Shown here: positions 8,826 to 17,587 of the stretch, piece by piece
Layout of the letters: each line of letters starts with the position of its first letter
How positions within the stretch are numbered: position 1 is the first letter of the stretch
Assembly (NCBI RefSeq): GCF_002567005.1
Contig: NZ_NUZU01000037.1
Coordinates: forward strand, 363,444 to 417,950
Direction of reading: 5' to 3'
Length of the DNA stretch: 54,507 nucleotides
DNA from: Bacillus sp. AFS073361
GTDB taxonomy: Bacteria; Bacillota; Bacilli; Bacillales; Cytobacillaceae
Program-made: the position numbers and the translations under genes
Notes under the pieces: model-generated
Seen by the model: the letters and a program-made list of their open reading frames with translations, nothing else
Told to the model about the DNA's origin: nothing
Databases searched by the model: none

Positions 8826-8862
8826 AAATCAAGGACCTTATTTGTGGTCCTTGATTTATTTT
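8826..8862. terminator. Strong bidirectional terminator
   Basis: AAATCAAGGACC pairs perfectly with GGTCCTTGATTT (12 bp, 8-nt loop), followed by ATTTATTTTT on the plus strand and A/T-rich sequence on the other. It ends fabF and could also end the small minus-strand ORF at 8862-8990. Confidence 0.85.
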
Positions 8863-8990
8863 TAAATATCAATAATATTATTTAACAGAGCTTTAAAGTA
8901 AGAAAGGGAATCCTCATATGTAAAATCCAACAATTCGTCTAGTAAATCCCCAACATGCAAACCCAGAAATGAGAGGATGGTTAAATCCAT
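8862..8990 (-). CDS. Possible small protein, 42 aa
   Basis: An unrecognised 42-residue reading frame rich in Leu and acidic residues (GDLLDELLDFTYEDSLSYF). It ends exactly at the bidirectional terminator. The only ribosome-site candidate is GGGG upstream of the ATG at 8990. Supporting points are the amphipathic, non-random composition and the terminator; against it are the weak ribosome site and the small size. The rest of the 355-nt gap between fabF and the sigma factor shows nothing else. Confidence 0.3.
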   Translation of the reverse strand: MDLTILSFLGLHVGDLLDELLDFTYEDSLSYFKALLNNIIDI

Positions 8991-9105
8991 ATTTCTGCCC
9001 CATATACAATTGATACAATTATGCAATAATAGAGAAAAAAATAAATTTTTTACCAATAAAAAACAAAAGTCGGCCGTCTACTATATGAAAGGAGGCCAAA
9101 GAAAG

Positions 9106-9615
9106 ATGACTCAAACTAGTTTGCATCAATTAAAGACCTTGGTGGATCCCCGGGATGAATTTAAACAATTATATATTGACCATAAAAAGCATGTTTTCGC
9201 GATGGCGTTATCCATTTTAAGAGATTTTGAATTGGCCGAGGATGTACTGCAAGAAGTGTATATCAAACTTTACCAACATTCAAAGAATAATCAAGTGACC
9301 AATGTCAGAGCATGGCTGATTCGGGTAACGCGAAACACGGCACTTGACCTTTACCGGAAAAAAAAGCGCGAATTGACCGGGTTTGACGACCAATATTTTG
9401 AACGCCTGGAGTACATATCCGAAGATCCTGTTGACAAAATCGTGTTATCCAAATACCTTGCACTTCTCGATAGTGGAGAGCGACAGGTCGTCATCATGAA
9501 GGATATCTCGGGGCTAAAGCATAAAGAAATCGCCAAAATTATGGAGATGCCTCTGGGAACCGTTCTCTGGAAATACCGAATGGCCTTGAAAAAACTAAAA
9601 AAAGGTCTGGAGTGA
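9106..9615 (+). CDS. ECF-type RNA polymerase sigma factor
   Basis: Sigma-70 family extracytoplasmic-function sigma factor, 169 aa. Region 2 spans residues about 25-90 (the DFELAEDVLQEVYIKLY motif) and region 4 about 115-168, with a C-terminal helix-turn-helix (GLKHKEIAKIMEMPLGTVLW). It directs RNA polymerase to a small regulon when freed from its anti-sigma factor, encoded 15 bp downstream. The start at ATG 9106 is fixed by AAAGGAGG just upstream; an upstream in-frame start at 8977 has no ribosome site. I found no convincing AAC/CGTC autoregulatory promoter in front of it. Confidence 0.88.
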   Translation: MTQTSLHQLKTLVDPRDEFKQLYIDHKKHVFAMALSILRDFELAEDVLQEVYIKLYQHSKNNQVTNVRAWLIRVTRNTALDLYRKKKRELTGFDDQYFERLEYISEDPVDKIVLSKYLALLDSGERQVVIMKDISGLKHKEIAKIMEMPLGTVLWKYRMALKKLKKGLE

Positions 9616-9630
9616 GGAGGGAATTTTTGA

Positions 9631-10725
9631 ATGGAAAATGAAAAAATCATGAAGCATTTAGACAATGCTTTGGAAAAGCAGGTCCCAGATGTATGGGATG
9701 AGTTGAATCACAAAATCGACCAGTTAGAAGACAATTCTATAACCATAAGAAAGAAAAAATCTTCTTTTTCAAGAAGGATATTACTTACGGCTGCAGCCTG
9801 TTTGATTGCGGCATCTTCCCTGACTTTTTCGCCAGTAAGAGCGGCGATCCAAAACGTTTACGATAAAATTTTCTCAAGCGAGCATATCGATGATAGTGGA
9901 TTAAAATCCGCCCTTACAGATGGAATGGGACAAGAAATCAACCAAGTCTACTATGATAAAGATCACGATATTACCGTTCATTTTAATAGTATCCTGATGG
10001 ATGACAAGGAAACCAAGCTTTTGGTTACCTATGAAAGCAAGAAAACTAATTTGAAAAACTATTACCTTGATCTTTTTGAAGGCTATACTTCCATGAACTT
10101 AGTGGTTGACAATAAGGTAAAGAAATTGAAAAATATCGGCTGGGGCAGCCGTTATTACGATGAAAAGGCGAACAAAGTGGCAGAAGCGCTCTCGTTCGAA
10201 TCCATCAGCGCGTTTCAAGGGGATGAAGTCCATTTAAAATTGAAAGATTTGACCATTCATGGAAAAAATGAGGCAAGCCGAGTAGATACCGTTTGGCCAC
10301 TTGATTTCAAGCTCTCGAAAGAAGCGGTGGGTAGTCGCGAAACATTCGAAATGAGTAAAGAATTTACGTTTAGAAATGAAATCTATCAAGTAAAGAGAGT
10401 GGAATTTTCGCCACTTGAAACAAGGGTGGTCGTCACTGGCACGGACATTAAACCACATATCGAAAACGGTGTTGCCTACGATGTGTTCAGCAAACTCCAA
10501 CTTCAACTCTTAAATGCCAGAAAAATTGATAAAGAAAAAGGGTATACTGTCGATTACAACAAGTCTGGTGTATTCTTGAATTCAGCCGGAAAAATGGCCA
10601 ATCCAATCTTCAGCAAGGCGGAAGCAGACGGACCGCGTGACCAATACGTCCTCTACTTCGCACCAGTCAAAGACCGCCAAAACATCGTCCTTCAAGTGGG
10701 CAATTTAAAAATTAACCTAAGATAA
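9631..10725 (+). CDS. DUF4179 membrane protein, probable anti-sigma factor
   Basis: Protein of 364 aa with a cytoplasmic N-terminal segment (1-48), a single membrane span (about 49-70, RRILLTAAACLIAASSLTF) and a large extracytoplasmic DUF4179-like domain. This one-span topology, the position immediately after an ECF sigma gene and the shared operon are typical of anti-sigma factors that hold the sigma factor at the membrane until a surface stress is sensed. It lacks the zinc-binding HxxxCxxC motif of ZAS anti-sigmas, so the contact mode would differ. Ribosome site GAGGAGGG. Followed by two hairpins. Confidence 0.75.
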   Translation: MENEKIMKHLDNALEKQVPDVWDELNHKIDQLEDNSITIRKKKSSFSRRILLTAAACLIAASSLTFSPVRAAIQNVYDKIFSSEHIDDSGLKSALTDGMGQEINQVYYDKDHDITVHFNSILMDDKETKLLVTYESKKTNLKNYYLDLFEGYTSMNLVVDNKVKKLKNIGWGSRYYDEKANKVAEALSFESISAFQGDEVHLKLKDLTIHGKNEASRVDTVWPLDFKLSKEAVGSRETFEMSKEFTFRNEIYQVKRVEFSPLETRVVVTGTDIKPHIENGVAYDVFSKLQLQLLNARKIDKEKGYTVDYNKSGVFLNSAGKMANPIFSKAEADGPRDQYVLYFAPVKDRQNIVLQVGNLKINLR

Positions 10726-10733
10726 AAGGGGAG

Positions 10734-10762
10734 CTGTCTCAAAATTTTTGGGGCAGTTTTCT
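10734..10762 (+). terminator. Rho-independent terminator after anti-sigma gene
   Basis: CTGTCTCAAAA pairs with TTTTGGGGCAG (G-U pairs included) and is followed by TTTTCTTATT. Confidence 0.7.
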
Positions 10763-10793
10763 TATTGAGCTAAAGGGGAAGGTTAACTGTTTG

Positions 10794-10823
10794 AAAGGTT
10801 GTGTATAGTTTACACAACTTTTC
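10794..10823 (+). terminator. Second hairpin downstream of anti-sigma gene
   Basis: GTTGTGTA/TACACAAC, 8 perfect bp with a 5-nt loop, flanked by AAAG and CTTTTCTT. The U-rich tail is on the plus strand, so it probably backs up the preceding terminator. It could also be an operator half-way to the convergent regulator gene. Confidence 0.5.
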
Positions 10824-10847
10824 TTCGATTCCACCTAGAAATAGATA

Positions 10848-11399
10848 TTAGTCGGGATAAAAGATAATTAGGTAGAATCTAACTAGTTCATCCGAAGAGT
10901 TTATATACATGTGTTCAGTATTTGCAATAAATTTAATCGACTCATCTGTGATTAATTCAAACCTCTCACCTTGAACTTCAAGTGTCAGTATCCCTCGTTG
11001 TATAAGTACATATTCCTCACCTATATGTTTTTCAGATATATGACTACATCCTGGCTTTAAGTCCACAGCAAAAATCTCAAACTTTTTTTCGGGGTTAAAT
11101 GGGAAGATAGAATATACAAGATAATTTCCATCATTATCAATCATGGGATTGAGTTGATTAATGTTTATTTTTTCAATTTGTGGCTTTTCATTTTCCTTTA
11201 AAAAAGCAGAAAAAGATACGTGTAATCCATTTGCAATTTTCCAGAGAGTTGTCACAGTAGGGTTTGATTTTCCATTTTCAATTTGACCTAACATTGCTTT
11301 ACTAACTCCAGTTAGCTCTGCTACACGATCTAAGCTTAATCCTCGCTTTTTTCTTATTTCGGCAAGATTACTAGCGATAACCTCTTGTATGAACTCCAT
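10848..11399 (-). CDS. XRE-cupin transcriptional regulator
   Basis: Regulator of 183 aa with an N-terminal XRE helix-turn-helix (residues about 12-66, DRVAELTGVSKAMLGQIENG) and a C-terminal cupin sensor (about 100-180). This two-domain class commonly controls amino-acid or polyamine transport genes. It is divergent from azlCD across about 80 bp that hold TATAAT-like sequences on both strands (11431-11436 minus, 11448-11453 plus), so the promoters overlap. It probably replaces the Lrp-like AzlB, which represses azlCD in B. subtilis. The ligand is unknown; branched-chain amino acids are a reasonable guess. Confidence 0.87.
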   Translation of the reverse strand: MEFIQEVIASNLAEIRKKRGLSLDRVAELTGVSKAMLGQIENGKSNPTVTTLWKIANGLHVSFSAFLKENEKPQIEKININQLNPMIDNDGNYLVYSIFPFNPEKKFEIFAVDLKPGCSHISEKHIGEEYVLIQRGILTLEVQGERFELITDESIKFIANTEHMYINSSDELVRFYLIIFYPD

Positions 11400-11480
11400 A
11401 AATAATCTCCTTGACTCTTTTTATATATTCATTATAACATACATACATATAATATAACAGACAGAAGGGTGAGGGGTACT

Positions 11481-12206
11481 TTGATTGAATTAACAAATGA
11501 AATGAACAGCGAAGAGAATCTTTCAACATTTTCTCAAGGCGCAAAAGATTGTATCCCAACCTTAATAGGTTACATCAGTATTGGAATTGCTATGGGGATT
11601 GTTGGAGTCTCCTCAAATCTAAGTATTACAGAAATTACTCTTTTAGCTGCATTAGTTTATGCAGGTGCCTCTCAGTTTATTATCTGTGCTCTCTTAGTAA
11701 CTGGAAGTCCGATTACAGTCATTATATTTACCACTTTTATTGTGAATTTGAGGAATTTTTTATTATGTATGGCATTGGCTCCGCACTTTACAAAATATTC
11801 TCTAATGAAAAATATCGGGATTGGTGCTCTTGTAACAGATGAGTCGTTTGGGGTTGCCATTAATAAAATCTCCAAAAATGAATATATGAATGCCGAATGG
11901 ATGAACGGATTGAATATAACCGCTTATATATTCTGGATTTTATCTTGTATGTTGGGTGCCATTTTAGGAAAATGGATTTCAGATCCAAAAGTATTTGGAT
12001 TAGATTTTTCTTTAACAGCTATGTTTTTGGCATTAGTTGTTTTGCAATTCCAAAATATTGAAAATGAGAAGCTTAAATTCTATTTAACATTAGTTTTGTA
12101 CGTGGTTCTATTAATGATCGTTCTTTGTATGTTTGTTCCTTCTTATATAGCAATTATTTTATCGACAATTATTGTAGCAACGATTGGAGTGGTAAAAGAC
12201 AAATGA
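11481..12206 (+). CDS. azlC: AzlC branched-chain amino acid exporter subunit
   Basis: Integral membrane protein of about 241 aa and the large partner of AzlD. AzlCD exports branched-chain amino acids and analogues such as azaleucine. The PTLIGYISIGIAMGIVG segment and the following membrane spans are typical of AzlC. The start is uncertain: TTG 11481 is chosen because GAGGGG ends 4 nt before it. GTG 11469 is too close to the purine run, and ATG 11502 would also give a functional protein. The stop codon overlaps the azlD start (ATGA), which indicates translational coupling. Confidence 0.85.
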   Translation: MIELTNEMNSEENLSTFSQGAKDCIPTLIGYISIGIAMGIVGVSSNLSITEITLLAALVYAGASQFIICALLVTGSPITVIIFTTFIVNLRNFLLCMALAPHFTKYSLMKNIGIGALVTDESFGVAINKISKNEYMNAEWMNGLNITAYIFWILSCMLGAILGKWISDPKVFGLDFSLTAMFLALVVLQFQNIENEKLKFYLTLVLYVVLLMIVLCMFVPSYIAIILSTIIVATIGVVKDK

Positions 12207-12529
12207 GTATAAATTTATCCATTTTATTAATCATTTTAGGGTGTGCCATTGTAACCTTTGTTCCGAGAATCATCCCATTTATAGTTATAAGAAATATTAA
12301 GCTGCCAAAAGTTGTTGTCAAATGGCTTTCGTATATCCCTATTTGTATTTTTACTGCACTGATCGTTGATAGCTTTATCGTCAAAGACACATCATCATTA
12401 CTATCGATTGATTGGAGTGTGCTCACAGCTATTATTCCAACTCTTATGATAGCCTTATGGACAAAGAGTTTGTCAGTTACTGTTTTAGTGGGCATCGTAT
12501 GTATGGCTACTGTTAGATTTATATTTTAA
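12203..12529 (+). CDS. azlD: AzlD branched-chain amino acid exporter subunit
   Basis: Small membrane protein of 108 aa with four hydrophobic segments, the obligate partner of AzlC. The family mark VTFVPRIIPF is present near residue 20. It starts at the ATG overlapping the azlC stop; a longer upstream reading is only out-of-frame azlC sequence. A terminator hairpin follows 50 bp downstream, closing the azlCD operon. Confidence 0.88.
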   Translation: MSINLSILLIILGCAIVTFVPRIIPFIVIRNIKLPKVVVKWLSYIPICIFTALIVDSFIVKDTSSLLSIDWSVLTAIIPTLMIALWTKSLSVTVLVGIVCMATVRFIF

Positions 12530-12582
12530 TGAAGAAAGATAGTGAACAAAAGTACTTAAACGGGTGCAAGAGGTGAGGATCC

Positions 12583-12607
12583 AGCTGCCATTTTGGCGGC
12601 TGTTTTT
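12583..12607 (+). terminator. Rho-independent terminator after azlD
   Basis: AGCTGCC/GGCGGCT stem (one G-U pair), 5-nt loop, then GTTTTTATT. It shares the AGCTGCC core and some upstream bases with the element at 4859. Confidence 0.75.
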
Positions 12608-12656
12608 ATTATGCAAAACGGGGATATTAGTTAAAAATGGACTGGCTAATTAAAAG

Positions 12657-12683
12657 AAACTCGCTTCTGATGAGCGAGTTTTA
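12657..12683. terminator. Bidirectional terminator
   Basis: AACTCGCT/AGCGAGTT, 8 perfect bp with a 7-nt loop. T-rich tails lie on both sides, so it can end the minus-strand dehydrogenase gene and act as a backup for azlCD. Confidence 0.75.
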
Positions 12684-12715
12684 CTTCTTCATGTTCAGAC
12701 ATGAAGCATAGAAAA

Positions 12716-13477
12716 TTATTCAATTGTATTTTTCGTTGCATTGTACATATTTGCTACGTGTTCATCGACTTTATCTCGTGACATTCGTAGTCGTTCCACT
12801 GAAGTACCATATCCAATTTCTTGTTTACCCTCTACTAATCCTTTAAAAATCCCATCTGCGAATTCATCTAACGGTTCACCATGAGTATGCAACCCTGCTC
12901 CGCCTAAATCTGTATTCACTGCCGGAGGGGCAACTTCAATTACTTCTACAGATGTATCAGAAAGTTGGTGTCGTAGACTCATAGTAAATGAATGAAGAGC
13001 CGCTTTCGTTGCTGAATAGATTGGAGCAATAGCAAACGGAGTAAACGCTAACCCAGATGTAACGTTAACGATAGTCGCCGCTTCTTTTGTAGCAAAAAAT
13101 GGTGCAAACAGCATAGATAGATGTATTGGTGCTTCAATGTTGGTTGTGATTTCTTGATTGAAATAATTCCAATTGTTCTTCGCATCTGCTTTTAACACAT
13201 TAAAACGTTGTTGAATCCCTGCGTTGTTCACTAACACATTCACTTCTGGAAAGTTCTCTGTTACCCAATCAAACAATGATACACGCTCAGATTCAGTGCT
13301 CAAATCACTTACATGGGTAATAAGGTCCGGGGAATTTTCTTTTGCATTTTGAAGTACATTTTCACGTCGTCCAGTAACGATGACTTTATTTCCAGCTTTG
13401 ATAAAACGCTCTGCGAAAGCTAAACCTATCCCGGCACTTCCACCAGTAATAAGGATTGTATTTCCTGAAAGTTTCAT
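12716..13477 (-). CDS. Short-chain dehydrogenase/reductase (DltE-like)
   Basis: NAD(P)-dependent SDR oxidoreductase of 253 aa. The Rossmann motif TGGSAGIG is at residues 11-18, the NNAG motif near 85, a catalytic Ser in NVTSG and the YSATK dyad near 153-157. The overall text resembles DltE/YvaG-like classical SDRs. The substrate is unknown; no dlt genes are nearby, so a role in teichoic acid alanylation is not supported by context. It stands alone between a terminator and the upstream hypothetical gene. Confidence 0.85.
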   Translation of the reverse strand: MKLSGNTILITGGSAGIGLAFAERFIKAGNKVIVTGRRENVLQNAKENSPDLITHVSDLSTESERVSLFDWVTENFPEVNVLVNNAGIQQRFNVLKADAKNNWNYFNQEITTNIEAPIHLSMLFAPFFATKEAATIVNVTSGLAFTPFAIAPIYSATKAALHSFTMSLRHQLSDTSVEVIEVAPPAVNTDLGGAGLHTHGEPLDEFADGIFKGLVEGKQEIGYGTSVERLRMSRDKVDEHVANMYNATKNTIE

Positions 13478-13533
13478 TTTAGTTCCTCTTTTCCAATTTT
13501 TTCCACTTAATAAAATAGGAAAATATACGAAGT

Positions 13534-13566
13534 AATCCCATCCTGCTGACAGATGGGATTTTACCT
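13534..13566. terminator. Terminator between SDR and small gene
   Basis: AATCCCATC/GATGGGATT, 9 perfect bp with a 9-nt loop. It lies just downstream of the small minus-strand gene at 13570; the T-rich tail is better on the plus strand. Confidence 0.65.
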
Positions 13567-13569
13567 TTT

Positions 13570-13803
13570 TTATTTTTTTACAGGAGGATTGTTGATATCC
13601 ACATGAAAAGGGAGAAGATTATCATCTTCATTCTGATAAAACTGTTCCTGAATTTTTTGATTGGCTATTTCTGTATCAGAGTTTGGCTGGGAAGACATCC
13701 TCTCACTATAATCGTTAAAACTTCTACTCATAGCCTGATTTGCCTGCGTAGTAGCATTATTTGTTTCTCCTTCTTTTAACACATCAATCCCTCGCTTCTT
13801 CAT
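13570..13803 (-). CDS. Hypothetical small protein, 77 aa
   Basis: Unrecognised hydrophilic protein rich in Asn, Gln, Ser and Glu, with no membrane segment and no cysteines. It begins MKKRGIDVLKEG and ends in a Pro-Pro-Val-Lys-Lys tail. The start is set at the ATG read from 13803, with AAGGTCAC upstream; an extra seven codons to 13824 are possible. The composition recalls small sporulation or coat-associated proteins of Bacillaceae, but no motif supports that. A terminator follows immediately. Confidence 0.55.
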   Translation of the reverse strand: MKKRGIDVLKEGETNNATTQANQAMSRSFNDYSERMSSQPNSDTEIANQKIQEQFYQNEDDNLLPFHVDINNPPVKK

Positions 13804-13948
13804 TTTTTGTGACCTTAATATCACTTATTAATTTTGTTGTTTTGAAATAATAAATACATGCGACTTATTAGCAAATTTAATTAATAAAAAAAACTCCGGA
13901 AGGCATTCTAACAATGAAATAAAAATTTCTTCTAGGAGAATGATGAAT

Positions 13949-14851
13949 ATGAAAAAAATTAGCTTATGGATGACTATTTTAGCTTTAATAGTTTTCTCCG
14001 CTGCGTGCGGTGGAGGCAATAATAAGAATAACGGTGGAGACACCGCTGAAAAGGGAAAGAATGGAGTATCTGGTTCCATAGTTGTTTCAGGTTCATCTGC
14101 TATGCAGCCACTAGTTGCAGCTGCAGCGGAAGAATTTATGGCGAACAATCCGGATGCGGATATTCAAGTTAATGCCGGCGGATCTGGTACAGGCCTATCA
14201 CAGGTTGCGGAAGGATCCGTTCAAATAGGTAACTCAGATGTATTTGCAGAAGAAAAAGAAGGGATCCCTGCAGATCAATTAGTCGACCATAAAGTAGCCG
14301 TTGTTGGTATCACAGCTGCAGTCAATCCCGGAGTCGGCATTAAAGACATTTCAAAAGAAAATCTTATTAAAGTATTTACTGGGAAAATTACTAACTGGAA
14401 AGATGTAGGCGGTAAAGATCAGAAAATCGTCTTAGTTAATCGCCCTGATGCTTCCGGTACTCGTGCCGTATTTAACAAGTTCGGTCTAGATGGAGCAACA
14501 CCAGCAGAAGGTATTACCGAGGATTCCTCAAATACTGTTAAAAAAATCGTTAATGAAACCGCAGGTGCCGTTGGTTATTTAGCCTTTTCTTATTTCACTG
14601 ATGATAAGGTAACGCCGTTGTCAATTGATGGGGTGGAAGCTACTGATGAAAATGTACAAACTGGTAAATTTCCTATTTGGGCCTATGAACATTCTTATAC
14701 AAAAGGTGAACCAAGCGGGGCAGCGAAAGCATTCTTGGACTATTTAATGTCAGACGACGTTCAAAACACCTTATTAAAAGATCAAGGGTACCTACCCGTC
14801 ACAAAAATGCAGGTGGAACGTGACGCTAAAGGGAATCAAACAAATAAATAA
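13949..14851 (+). CDS. pstS: Phosphate ABC transporter, substrate-binding lipoprotein PstS
   Basis: Extracytoplasmic phosphate-binding protein of 300 aa and first gene of the high-affinity Pst uptake operon. The signal peptide ends in the lipobox FSAAC, so the mature protein is lipid-anchored at the conserved Cys. Phosphate-binding loops are recognisable in SGSSAMQP and in GSGTGLSQV, and later in RPDASGTRAVF. ATG 13949 is chosen for its spacing of 10 nt to AGGAG; two closer in-frame ATGs (13940, 13943) are less likely. No clear PhoP box (TTAACA repeats at 11 bp) is visible upstream, so regulation is not settled. A hairpin follows before pstC. Confidence 0.93.
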   Translation: MKKISLWMTILALIVFSAACGGGNNKNNGGDTAEKGKNGVSGSIVVSGSSAMQPLVAAAAEEFMANNPDADIQVNAGGSGTGLSQVAEGSVQIGNSDVFAEEKEGIPADQLVDHKVAVVGITAAVNPGVGIKDISKENLIKVFTGKITNWKDVGGKDQKIVLVNRPDASGTRAVFNKFGLDGATPAEGITEDSSNTVKKIVNETAGAVGYLAFSYFTDDKVTPLSIDGVEATDENVQTGKFPIWAYEHSYTKGEPSGAAKAFLDYLMSDDVQNTLLKDQGYLPVTKMQVERDAKGNQTNK

Positions 14852-14870
14852 GAGATCCTAGGTGGGAACA

Positions 14871-14896
14871 GGGTAAATGTACTAACACATTTACCC
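14871..14896 (+). other. Stem-loop between pstS and pstC
   Basis: GGGTAAATGT pairs perfectly with ACATTTACCC around a 6-nt loop. It has only a short TTAT tail, so it is unlikely to be a full terminator. In B. subtilis the pst transcript is processed so that pstS message exceeds the rest; this hairpin is well placed to protect the pstS 3' end or to attenuate downstream transcription. Confidence 0.6.
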
Positions 14897-14927
14897 TTAT
14901 AACGTAATTCAGGGGTGTTTGTGCATT

Positions 14928-15851
14928 ATGGAAAAACTGCTTCCGGCAAAAGAAAGATTACTAAAATCAGCTAAAGATAGAGCGGGCGGGGAATTCAGAG
15001 GAAAAGTCCTTGTTCTTTTATGTGCGGTGATAATGATTTCTGCAACTATTGCCATTACCATTTTTTTAACTACAAAAGGGCTGCAATCCTTTATTAAGAA
15101 TGGTGTCAATATCATTGAGTTCTTAACCAGTAAGACCTGGGACCCTACTAACAAAGCTAATCCGAAGTATGGAACGTTACCTTTTATTTTTGGTTCCTTT
15201 GCTGTGACCTTTTTATCAGCCATTGTTGCAGCACCATTAGGCATTGGCGGCGCCATTTTTATGACAGAAATTGCTCAGTCCTGGGGGAAAAAGGTCCTGC
15301 AGCCGGTAATTGAGTTACTTGTTGGAATTCCTTCAGTTGTATATGGATTCATCGGGCTTACCGTTTTAGTTCCATTTATCCGGGAACATATTGGAGGGCT
15401 GGGATTTAGTCTGCTTTCCGGAACGATTGTGCTTTCCATTATGATATTACCAACCGTAACAAGTATTGCCACTGATGCAATGAGTTCCTTGCCGAAGCCG
15501 TTAAGAGAAGGTTCTTATGCATTAGGAGCAACCCGTTGGCAAACGATTAGGAAAGTGTTGATTCCTGCTGCATTGCCATCGCTGCTCACTGCCATTGTAC
15601 TTGGTATGGCGCGAGCGTTTGGGGAAGCATTGGCTGTTCAGATGGTCATTGGGAATGTGAAAACATTACCATCAAGTTTATTAGAGGCTTCTGCTACCTT
15701 AACAACCATTATTACGTTGAACATGGGTCATACAACATACGGAAGTGTAGAAAATAACACTCTCTGGTCGATGGGATTAATTTTATTAATCATGTCGTTT
15801 GCATTTATCCTCTTTATCCGTTATCTATCTGCAAGGAGGAAAATGAAATGA
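14928..15851 (+). CDS. pstC: Phosphate ABC transporter permease PstC
   Basis: Membrane permease of 307 aa that forms the phosphate channel with PstA. Six membrane spans are visible after a hydrophilic N-terminal segment, and the EAA-loop region reads LREGSYALGATRWQTIRKV. ATG 14928 lies 10 nt after AGGGGTG at 14911-14917; an upstream TTG is rejected. The stop overlaps the pstA start (ATGA), indicating coupled translation. Full length for the family. Confidence 0.93.
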   Translation: MEKLLPAKERLLKSAKDRAGGEFRGKVLVLLCAVIMISATIAITIFLTTKGLQSFIKNGVNIIEFLTSKTWDPTNKANPKYGTLPFIFGSFAVTFLSAIVAAPLGIGGAIFMTEIAQSWGKKVLQPVIELLVGIPSVVYGFIGLTVLVPFIREHIGGLGFSLLSGTIVLSIMILPTVTSIATDAMSSLPKPLREGSYALGATRWQTIRKVLIPAALPSLLTAIVLGMARAFGEALAVQMVIGNVKTLPSSLLEASATLTTIITLNMGHTTYGSVENNTLWSMGLILLIMSFAFILFIRYLSARRKMK

Positions 15852-16735
15852 ATGCCAAGTCTGCTGATCGAATTGCGTCTTTTATCTTCTATTTAATAGC
15901 GTTCATTATTATTTCGATACTTGTTGGTTTGTTTTACTATATTTTAATCAACGGGCTAAAAAACATATCCTTTGGTTTCTTAACGACACCATCAAGCAAT
16001 GTTAGAGGTGGGGGAGGAATCCGGGACCAATTATTCAATTCGTTTTATATCCTGTTTATTACCATGCTGATTGCTGTACCGCTAGGAGTAGGCGGAGGAA
16101 TTTATATGGCAGAGTATTCAAAACCCGGGAAGGTGACGGATTTCATTCGTTCTTGTGTGGAGGTTTTGGCATCTCTCCCTTCAATCGTTATCGGTATGTT
16201 TGGTTTATTAATGTTTGTTAACCTTACTGGATGGGGCTATACCATATTAGGAGGTGCTCTCGCACTTACAGTATTCAACTTACCCGTTATAGTACGAGTA
16301 AGTGAGGATGCCATCCGAACTGTTCCGCGTGAATTAAAAGAGGCGAGCCTTGCGTTGGGGATCACTCATTGGCATACCATTAAAACGGTAATATTACCTA
16401 GCGCATTTCCAACCATATTGACAGGGATTATCCTTGCTTCCGGCAGGGTTTTTGGGGAAGCGGCTGCCCTTTTGTTTACAGCAGGGTTATCTACACCAAG
16501 GCTCGATTATGCAAACTGGAATCCATTTTCTCAAACTTCACCCTTAAATATTTTTCGGCCGGCGGAAACTTTGGCAGTTCATATTTGGTCTGTCAATACT
16601 CAAGGCTTAATTCCAGATGTCGAAGAGGTGTCCAGCGGTTCTTCCGCTGTCTTAGTCATTTCCGTTTTAATCTTTAATTTATTGGCAAGATGGATTGGAA
16701 GTTTGATACACCGAAAAATTACAGCAACTAAATAA
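15848..16735 (+). CDS. pstA: Phosphate ABC transporter permease PstA
   Basis: Second membrane permease of the Pst complex, 295 aa, with six spans and an EAA loop ([19 protein letters not shown]). It pairs with PstC to move phosphate handed over by PstS. Ribosome site AAGGAGG lies within the end of pstC, and the start codon overlaps the pstC stop by 4 nt. The C-terminal periplasmic loop near residues 215-255 is long but normal for Gram-positive PstA. Confidence 0.93.
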   Translation: MNAKSADRIASFIFYLIAFIIISILVGLFYYILINGLKNISFGFLTTPSSNVRGGGGIRDQLFNSFYILFITMLIAVPLGVGGGIYMAEYSKPGKVTDFIRSCVEVLASLPSIVIGMFGLLMFVNLTGWGYTILGGALALTVFNLPVIVRVSEDAIRTVPRELKEASLALGITHWHTIKTVILPSAFPTILTGIILASGRVFGEAAALLFTAGLSTPRLDYANWNPFSQTSPLNIFRPAETLAVHIWSVNTQGLIPDVEEVSSGSSAVLVISVLIFNLLARWIGSLIHRKITATK

Positions 16736-16751
16736 AAAGCAGGTGAGGATC

Positions 16752-17573
16752 TTGGTTACAGCTACTAAGGAAAGAGCGGTCGAAACGAATGTGGAACAAA
16801 GCAAAGGGAATGGCCAGAAAACGAATATCTTGAAAGTCGAAAACTTAGAAATTTTTTATGGAGAAAAACGGGCGGTTAATGGGATTTCATTAGGTATTGA
16901 AAAAAACTCAGTAACAGCGCTTATCGGACCATCCGGCTGCGGAAAATCGACTTTCCTGAGAAGCATTAACAGAATGAACGATTTAATTCCAGGGGCAAGA
17001 GCTGAAGGGGAAATTGTTTATGAGGATCTAAATATTTTATCCGAACAAATAAATGTTGTCGCTTTGCGTAAAGAAATAGGGATGGTCTTTCAAAAACCAA
17101 ATCCGTTTCCCAAATCTATTTACCAAAATCTAACGCATGCATTAAAGTTTGCAGGAATCCGAAAGAAAAGTGAGCTTGATGGTATTGTTGAAGAAAGCTT
17201 GCGTAAGGCTGCCTTGTGGGAAGAGGTAAAGGACCGTCTTCATAAATCAGCCCTTGCACTTTCGGGAGGACAGCAGCAGCGTCTCTGCATTGCCAGGACG
17301 ATAGCGATGAAACCAACTGTCATGCTTCTTGACGAACCTTCCTCTGCACTTGATCCTATTTCTAATGCTAAGGTTGAGGATTTAATCGTGGATTTAAAAA
17401 AGGACTATTCCATTATTATCGTCACACATAATATGCAGCAAGCCTCTCGTGTATCGGATAAAACCGCATTCTTCCTTAGCGGTGATTTGATTGAATATGA
17501 TTTAACAGAAAAAATCTTTACCAACCCTTCACAAACAAAGACAGAAGAATATATTTCAGGAAGGTTCGGGTAA
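16752..17573 (+). CDS. pstB1: Phosphate ABC transporter ATPase PstB (first copy)
   Basis: ATP-binding subunit of about 273 aa that powers phosphate import. Motifs are Walker [10 protein letters not shown], signature [13 protein letters not shown], Walker [13 protein letters not shown] and the H-loop THN. It carries about 25 extra N-terminal residues compared with the next copy. TTG 16752 is the likely start, with AGGTGAGG 16741-16748 as ribosome site; GTG 16743 lies inside that site. Two adjacent pstB genes are also found in B. subtilis (pstBA, pstBB). Confidence 0.92.
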   Translation: MVTATKERAVETNVEQSKGNGQKTNILKVENLEIFYGEKRAVNGISLGIEKNSVTALIGPSGCGKSTFLRSINRMNDLIPGARAEGEIVYEDLNILSEQINVVALRKEIGMVFQKPNPFPKSIYQNLTHALKFAGIRKKSELDGIVEESLRKAALWEEVKDRLHKSALALSGGQQQRLCIARTIAMKPTVMLLDEPSSALDPISNAKVEDLIVDLKKDYSIIIVTHNMQQASRVSDKTAFFLSGDLIEYDLTEKIFTNPSQTKTEEYISGRFG

Positions 17574-17587
17574 AAGGAGGGCTTACT

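Noticed and set aside
8977..9105. N-terminal extension of the sigma factor
   Set aside because: 43 extra codons without a ribosome site or sigma-factor character; AAAGGAGG before ATG 9106 decides the start.
13804..13948. PhoP box upstream of pstS
   Set aside because: No convincing TTAACA-type repeats with 11-bp spacing on either strand; regulation by phosphate is expected but not visible.
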